From assembly GCA_910586445.1 (NCBI GenBank), contig CAJUHV010000001.1, positions 62,001-126,000 on the forward strand: DNA of 64,000 nucleotides, given 5' to 3'. The notes under the pieces were generated by a model. That model was not told the DNA's origin, did not search any database, and saw nothing but the letters and a program-made list of their open reading frames with translations. Both the position numbers and the translations under genes were made by a program. Origin of the DNA: an uncultured Eubacterium sp. (GTDB taxonomy: Bacteria > Bacillota > Clostridia > Lachnospirales > Lachnospiraceae). Within the stretch, counting starts at the first letter, position 1; each line of letters opens with the position of its first letter. Below are positions 59,291-64,000 of this stretch, one piece after another.

Positions 59291-60210
59291 CAATCTCCCT
59301 GCTGCTTTTTCTGGCAGCCATCGGTACCGCGGTTTATATCAGACAAAGCCTTATCGTCTATACTACACAGATCTTAGACTGTCTGGATTCTATTGGAAAA
59401 GGAGTCGGACAAGGCATCTTAAAAAAAGATTTTGACTTTTATAAAGACTTAGAGACACTGCCCGCAAAAATACAGATGAAAGTATATCAGCTCTGCGAAT
59501 TTGTAGAAAAAAGATCTGAAGAGAACCTGCGCCAGCGAAAGCAGTTGGAATCGATCATATCGGACATATCCCATCAGGTAAAGACACCGATCGCCAGCAT
59601 ACGGATGTACCACAATCTGCTGGAACGAGAATCTCTTGACGCAGAAAAGCATAAAGAGTTCCTTCTGGCCGCAGAGCATCAGGCCGACAAACTGGAATTT
59701 TTTATGAAAAGCATGATTACCATGTCACGGCTGGAAACGGGCCTGATCTGTGTACAGCCGGAAATAAACTCGATCTATGAGCTGATTGCACAGGCAGTCT
59801 GCGACATTGCGCTAAAGGCCGAAGAAAAAAACATAGAAATCACTGCCGCCTGCGAAGAAGGGCTGTCTGCATACTTTGATGAGCGCTGGACGCTGGAAGG
59901 CGTATTTAATATTTTAGATAACAGTGTAAAATATACCCAGAACGGCGGCCGCATAGAGATCAGCGCCGGAAAAACAGACTTTTTTGTAAGAATCAAAATA
60001 AAAGACAATGGACGCGGAATTGCAAAATCCCACATTCCTGACATTTTCAAGCGTTTTTACCGCGAACCAGAATCCGCCCAGATCGAAGGCGTCGGAATCG
60101 GCTTGTATCTGGCACGGGAAATTGTCATGAATCAGCACGGATTTATTGAAATATGCTCAAAATCAGGCGTCGGAACGGAAGTATATATCAATCTCCCTGT
60201 ATCCGGCTGA
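59272..60210 (+). CDS. Sensor histidine kinase of a BceRS-type system
   Basis: A 312-residue kinase with a single visible membrane helix (about residues 4-24), no large sensor domain, HisKA with the acceptor in DISHQVKTPIASIRMYHN, and ATPase motifs ILDNSVKYTQ, DNGRGIAKS and GVGIGLYLA. Small kinases of this type do not sense the drug themselves but rely on the partner ABC transporter encoded after it. Confidence 0.92.
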   Translation: MEKILLTISLLLFLAAIGTAVYIRQSLIVYTTQILDCLDSIGKGVGQGILKKDFDFYKDLETLPAKIQMKVYQLCEFVEKRSEENLRQRKQLESIISDISHQVKTPIASIRMYHNLLERESLDAEKHKEFLLAAEHQADKLEFFMKSMITMSRLETGLICVQPEINSIYELIAQAVCDIALKAEEKNIEITAACEEGLSAYFDERWTLEGVFNILDNSVKYTQNGGRIEISAGKTDFFVRIKIKDNGRGIAKSHIPDIFKRFYREPESAQIEGVGIGLYLAREIVMNQHGFIEICSKSGVGTEVYINLPVSG

Positions 60211-60238
60211 TACGATCATTCATCACACCTTAAAGCTG

Positions 60239-60290
60239 AGATTATCTCAGAATTGTTACTTTTTTGAGAACAATTTGAGATAATCTTTTT
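60239..60290 (+). terminator. Terminator between the kinase and ABC transporter genes
   Basis: AGATTATCTCAGAATTGTT pairs with AACAATTTGAGATAATCT and TTTTTG follows. The transporter therefore has its own promoter, as expected where the regulator induces it. The 155-bp gap shows no other clear element. Confidence 0.9.
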
Positions 60291-60365
60291 GTATGCTGAT
60301 TACAGCAGAACAGTTCGGCTTACATTAAAGCAGTACATATTTCATTTAGAAAGGCAGGAATCCAC

Positions 60366-61037
60366 ATGAGCTGTATTTTAGAAACTAAGGATTTGAAAAA
60401 ATATTACGGAAAGGAACCAAATATTACAAAAGCACTGGACGGCATAAGCATATCTGTAGAGCAGGGTGAATTTGTATCTGTCATCGGCACGAGCGGCAGC
60501 GGAAAGTCTACGCTGCTGAACATGCTGGGCGGCCTGGATGTGCCGGATTCCGGCAGCGTCAAAATCAGAAATAAAGAAATTGCCCAGATGAATGATGAGC
60601 AGCTGACGATTTTCCGTAGAAGAAACATAGGATTTGTATTCCAAAATTATAATCTGGTACCAATCTTAAACATATACCAAAACATTGTGCTGCCGCTGGA
60701 GCTGGACGGCAATAAAATAGATCAGGAGTACGTCCAGAAAATCATCCATCTGCTGCACCTAGAAGAAAAACTGGACAACCTGCCCAACAATCTTTCCGGC
60801 GGGCAGCAGCAGCGGGCAGCGATTGCAAGAGCGTTAGCCGGCAAGCCTGCGATTATTCTGGCAGACGAGCCGACCGGGAACTTAGATTCCAAAACTTCTC
60901 TGGAAGTCATGCAGCTGCTGCGGATGACTAGCACGGAGTTTGGACAGACACTTGTAATGATTACGCACAATCCCGAGCTGGCTCAGATCGCAGACCGCAT
61001 GATTCAGATTGAAGACGGACGCATCGTATGCCAGTAA
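60366..61037 (+). CDS. ABC transporter ATPase (BceA/MacB-like)
   Basis: A 223-residue ATPase. Walker A GTSGSGKSTLLNMLGG, Q-loop in FVFQNYNLVP, signature LSGGQQQRAAIARAL, Walker B IILADEPTGNLDS and His in TLVMITHN. Together with the FtsX-type permease encoded after it, it should be the resistance or sensing transporter of the system. Confidence 0.94.
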   Translation: MSCILETKDLKKYYGKEPNITKALDGISISVEQGEFVSVIGTSGSGKSTLLNMLGGLDVPDSGSVKIRNKEIAQMNDEQLTIFRRRNIGFVFQNYNLVPILNIYQNIVLPLELDGNKIDQEYVQKIIHLLHLEEKLDNLPNNLSGGQQQRAAIARALAGKPAIILADEPTGNLDSKTSLEVMQLLRMTSTEFGQTLVMITHNPELAQIADRMIQIEDGRIVCQ

Positions 61038-61062
61038 TTTTATTTTGAAAAGAGGTTTCCAC

Positions 61063-63597
61063 ATGAAAATGCTTGAAAACAATAACAAAAAAAATATAAA
61101 AACACTGTCTGACAGCTGCTTAAAGGCCAATAAAGGCCGCAATACAATAGCCATCTTTGCCATTACACTGACAGCTATTTTATTTATGTCGCTCACTACG
61201 GCTTTCGAAGGCTCCTCGATCAATATTCGAAACCAGCTGCTGCGCCAGTCAGGCACAAAGTTCATGGTATCGATCAAAAACCTGACAAAAGAAGAGGCAC
61301 AGCAGATCGTTTCTTACCCGGAATTTACAAAGGCCGGAGTCGAACGGTATGTTTCAAACGTATTAAATCCAGAATTAAATTATATGACTGCCATAGCCGG
61401 CTGGGCCGATGAATCCGCTGCCCAAAACAGCTTTATGACATTGGAGGAAGGCCATTATCCCCAGAAAATCGATGAAATTGCCTGTGACTCCGAAGTACTC
61501 ATGCTCTTGGGCCTTCCATATAAAACTGGCAGCTCATTTAAGCTGCAGTATACGGCAGGAGAAAAAATTCTGGAAAGGCAGATGACTGTCTGCGGCATTT
61601 GGAAAGGAATGCGCCATGAACAGCAGTCCTCGCTGCTGGTATCTGAAAGCTTTGTAGATGAAGCCGTGTCTTTTATGGACGGCGTATATGCCGTGTACCG
61701 CAACAGAAACTATGACGTAAGAGGCAGCTTTGCCAGCGAAAAAAATATTTCCGAAACGCTGGATAAAATCGTAGAAAGGGCCGGATATGATCCTGACGCC
61801 GAACGAAACGAAGACGGATTTTTAATCCACCATATCAATCCCGTCTATGGGACTCAGTCCATGGATTCTGCACAGGAGTTTTTACAGGCCTGTATTGCAG
61901 CACTGCTTATTTTACTTGCCGGGTATCTTATTATTTATAATATATTTAAAATATCTGTGGAAAAAGATATCCGCCTCTACGGCCAGTTAAAGACAATCGG
62001 GCTGTCACCCAGACAGATCCGCTATATGATCATACGCCAGGGCACACTGCTCTCCTTTATAAGCATACCGATCGGACTTATTCTTGGGCTGTTTATCGGA
62101 AACGGCCTGCTCTGGTGGCTGTTTATGTCCAATTCTTCCTTTACGGAAACATCCTTTATCGTGCCGCCTGTATGGATCTGGCTGCTGTCCGCCCTGTTCA
62201 CATGGTTTACAGTCAGAATCAGCTGCAGCAGGCCGGGCAGGATCGCAGGCCAAATCTCACCGATCGAGGCTCTAAAATATAATACTGCCGCCAAAAGCAA
62301 AAAAACGCATCAGCGCGGGAAAGCTTCCAGACACCGGATCGCCTCCATGGCATTAGGCAACCTGAGCAGAAACAAGATAAAAACGGCAATAGTCGTTACT
62401 TCTCTTTCGCTCAGTGCAGTACTTTTAAACAGTGTGCAGAACTATGTACAAAATATGGATGAGCAGACCTATGTAAAGCATCAGACAATTGCAGATTTTG
62501 ATGTCAGAAATGCCGCTTATTTAAAAACATCTTCGGAGGATTTTCAAAAAATAGTCCCGGAAGATGCCGCACAGACTTTGAAAAACCTAGACGGCGTGGT
62601 GGATTTTGGCCAGGTGTACTGCAATATGCTGCCGGATGACGAGCTTACAGAGCAGCAGGAGGATCTGGCTAAGGTTATATCCATTAACGGTATAGAAACG
62701 CCGAGCGATATTGTAAAATTTGACCGTAACAGAATGATTTACGGCTATGACGAAAATGCTCTTTCCAAACTGAAAATCATAGAAGGATCGATCGATTATG
62801 AAAAGCTCTGCAGCGGCAATTATGTTATAATAACCGGTTTTCTATCCGACCGCGATGAATATTACTATGAAACTTCAGAATTTCATGCTGGTGATACGAT
62901 TGAAGCAGAAATTAACGGAACGATACAAAAATATACGGTCATGGCCGTTGCCGGCACTGCTATTTCGCTGAATATGAGCTACAGTAAAGGCGGATATGAG
63001 TCACTTGCGTTTGCAGAGCCTCTATTTTTAAAGATGTTTCCTCAGATGAAAGGGCCTATCCACTGTCTGTTTAATGCGCAGGACGGAAAATTTGACGATG
63101 TCAACCAAGCCGTTGACCTGACTGCGCAGAGAAACGGCCTGTCGGTTCTTTCACGGCTGAGTGCAGAGGAAGAATTTATGCAGATGAAAACGACTTATGG
63201 ACTGGCCGGAACTACCGTCTCACTGATTATCGGCACAATCGGACTGCTGAACCTGATCAACGTCATACTGACCGGCGTAATTGCCAGACGCATGGAATTT
63301 GCTTCTATGCGCAGCATAGGCATGACAAAAAAGCAGCTGCTAAAGCTGATTATATATGAGGGACTGATGTATGCAGCACTTGCAGGGATCATCGGCCTGG
63401 CTGTCAGCAGCATTCTATCTGTTACGCTGGTAAAAGACCTTTCCGCTGACCTATGGTATATGAAATACCACTTTACATTGCTGCCTGCCGCTGCGGCCTC
63501 CATATTCTGCATAATATCTGCCGCTGTAATCTGTGCCGTCACAGACCGTTTCTGGAATCAGGGCAGTGTCGTGGAACAGCTGCGGTCTGCAGATTAA
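61063..63597 (+). CDS. FtsX-type ABC permease (BceB/MacB-like)
   Basis: An 844-residue permease from the ATG at 61,063 (AGAGG upstream). A first helix near residue 25-45, then a large extracellular domain, FtsX-type helices near residues 285-420 (RLYGQLKTIGLSPRQIRYMII), and a second half with a large domain and helices near 715-835 (MRSIGMTKKQLLKLIIYEG). It is longer than BceB. It probably detects or removes membrane-targeting peptides and signals to the kinase. Confidence 0.9.
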   Translation: MKMLENNNKKNIKTLSDSCLKANKGRNTIAIFAITLTAILFMSLTTAFEGSSINIRNQLLRQSGTKFMVSIKNLTKEEAQQIVSYPEFTKAGVERYVSNVLNPELNYMTAIAGWADESAAQNSFMTLEEGHYPQKIDEIACDSEVLMLLGLPYKTGSSFKLQYTAGEKILERQMTVCGIWKGMRHEQQSSLLVSESFVDEAVSFMDGVYAVYRNRNYDVRGSFASEKNISETLDKIVERAGYDPDAERNEDGFLIHHINPVYGTQSMDSAQEFLQACIAALLILLAGYLIIYNIFKISVEKDIRLYGQLKTIGLSPRQIRYMIIRQGTLLSFISIPIGLILGLFIGNGLLWWLFMSNSSFTETSFIVPPVWIWLLSALFTWFTVRISCSRPGRIAGQISPIEALKYNTAAKSKKTHQRGKASRHRIASMALGNLSRNKIKTAIVVTSLSLSAVLLNSVQNYVQNMDEQTYVKHQTIADFDVRNAAYLKTSSEDFQKIVPEDAAQTLKNLDGVVDFGQVYCNMLPDDELTEQQEDLAKVISINGIETPSDIVKFDRNRMIYGYDENALSKLKIIEGSIDYEKLCSGNYVIITGFLSDRDEYYYETSEFHAGDTIEAEINGTIQKYTVMAVAGTAISLNMSYSKGGYESLAFAEPLFLKMFPQMKGPIHCLFNAQDGKFDDVNQAVDLTAQRNGLSVLSRLSAEEEFMQMKTTYGLAGTTVSLIIGTIGLLNLINVILTGVIARRMEFASMRSIGMTKKQLLKLIIYEGLMYAALAGIIGLAVSSILSVTLVKDLSADLWYMKYHFTLLPAAAASIFCIISAAVICAVTDRFWNQGSVVEQLRSAD

Positions 63598-63612
63598 AAT
63601 AGTATTTTCCTA

Positions 63613-63655
63613 TTGACAATTCCATTTTATAGATATAAAATGTAGCTTGCTACAT
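63613..63655 (+). promoter_or_regulatory. Promoter and operator of the MarR gene
   Basis: TTGACA (63,613-63,618), 17 bases, TAAAAT (63,636-63,641), and a perfect 16-bp palindrome ATGTAGCTTGCTACAT (63,640-63,655) overlapping the end of the -10 box and the expected start site. This is where a self-repressing MarR dimer would bind. Confidence 0.8.
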
Positions 63656-63678
63656 AAAATCCATATTGGAGACTGCAG

Positions 63679-64000
63679 ATGAACGAAATCGGATGCTATT
63701 TGAAAAAAATTCATAACCAGCTGGAGAACGACTTTAACCGCAAATTTAAAAAATACGGCCTGACCAGTACCCAGCTTGATGTATTGGAATATCTGGCACA
63801 GCATGCAGATGCAGATCATACGCTTTCAGATATCGCTGCGTATTTTGATGTCAGGCACACCAGCATGATCCATGTGTTAAAGCTCTTAGAAGGCAAAGGA
63901 TTTATCTGCCGAAGCAGTACATCCGCGGACAGCCGCGCCAAGCCGGTCTCTCTGACAGACCGCGGCCGTCAGATAGTTTTAGATGTCTCAAAATCATGCC
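63679..64000 (+). CDS. MarR-family regulator, 3' end outside the window
   Basis: 107 codons are present from an ATG with TTGGAG upstream. The winged helix reads GLTSTQLDVLEYLAQHA, SDIAAYFDVRHTSMIHVLKLLE, and the wing STSADSRAKPVSLTDRGRQ. The family responds to small molecules by leaving DNA. It is transcribed with a promoter of its own, 82 bp after the FtsX-type permease gene, and a downstream transporter is probably outside the window. Confidence 0.9.
   Translation, partial: MNEIGCYLKKIHNQLENDFNRKFKKYGLTSTQLDVLEYLAQHADADHTLSDIAAYFDVRHTSMIHVLKLLEGKGFICRSSTSADSRAKPVSLTDRGRQIVLDVSKSC

Overview
The window looks like chromosome of a Gram-positive anaerobe of the Clostridia, most likely a Lachnospiraceae-type Bacillota. 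The grounds are strong AGGAGG-type ribosome sites, a single-chain 1,269-residue PurL, a TIGR03905-type TSCPD protein, lipoprotein signals, VanY- and BlaI/M56-type genes and a transport-linked two-component system. The species cannot be named from sequence alone. Base composition is AT-rich in the first 11.6 kb and clearly more GC-rich from about 11.7 kb onward.

Positions 1-12,772 (minus strand) are a surface-polysaccharide cluster with ABC-transporter export. In transcription order it holds two GT4 glycosyltransferases, a decayed GT2 pseudogene, a small helical protein plus GT4, a membrane GT2, UDP-glucose dehydrogenase and UDP-glucuronate decarboxylase (together a route to UDP-xylose), Wzm and Wzt with a C-terminal cargo domain, and a second small helical protein plus a two-domain glycosyltransferase cut by the window edge. 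The small-protein/GT4 pair occurs twice and looks like a duplicated module.

Positions 13-29 kb are mostly housekeeping and accessory genes: an AraC regulator, PAP2 phosphatase, deoC, deoB, a MATE exporter, tRNA-Leu(CAA), an ATPase remnant, a three-gene DUF3990/unknown/DUF3791 cassette between two 72-bp direct repeats, a TSCPD protein, lysA, an SDR, an Rpn-like nuclease and purL with a structured leader. Positions 29-34 kb carry a response regulator/sensor kinase/membrane protein operon followed by a VanY carboxypeptidase, and an HPr-like protein that lacks the catalytic histidine.

Positions 34-50 kb carry a stand-alone sugar-binding lipoprotein, an XPD-type helicase fused to a RecB-like nuclease, a histidine phosphatase, a GH5 glucanase, bioY with a strong promoter and BirA-like half-sites, an Lrp regulator, a CPBP protease, a BlaI/M56 pair split by a miniature transposon, a coiled-coil protein, five tandem 46-bp repeats, a secreted protein with calcium-loop repeats, a two-component system and a DUF1905 protein. 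Positions 50-64 kb carry a membrane MutS-like ATPase, a complete oligopeptide ABC transporter (oppBCDFA), a response regulator/kinase/ABC/FtsX-permease unit of antimicrobial-peptide-sensing type, and the start of a MarR gene with its operator.

A dispersed miniature inverted-repeat element, with ends TAGAGCGTG...CACGCTCTA, occurs in at least five recognisable places plus degenerate traces. One copy separates blaI from the M56 gene, one supplies the stop codon of the MutS-like gene, and one lies directly behind tRNA-Leu.
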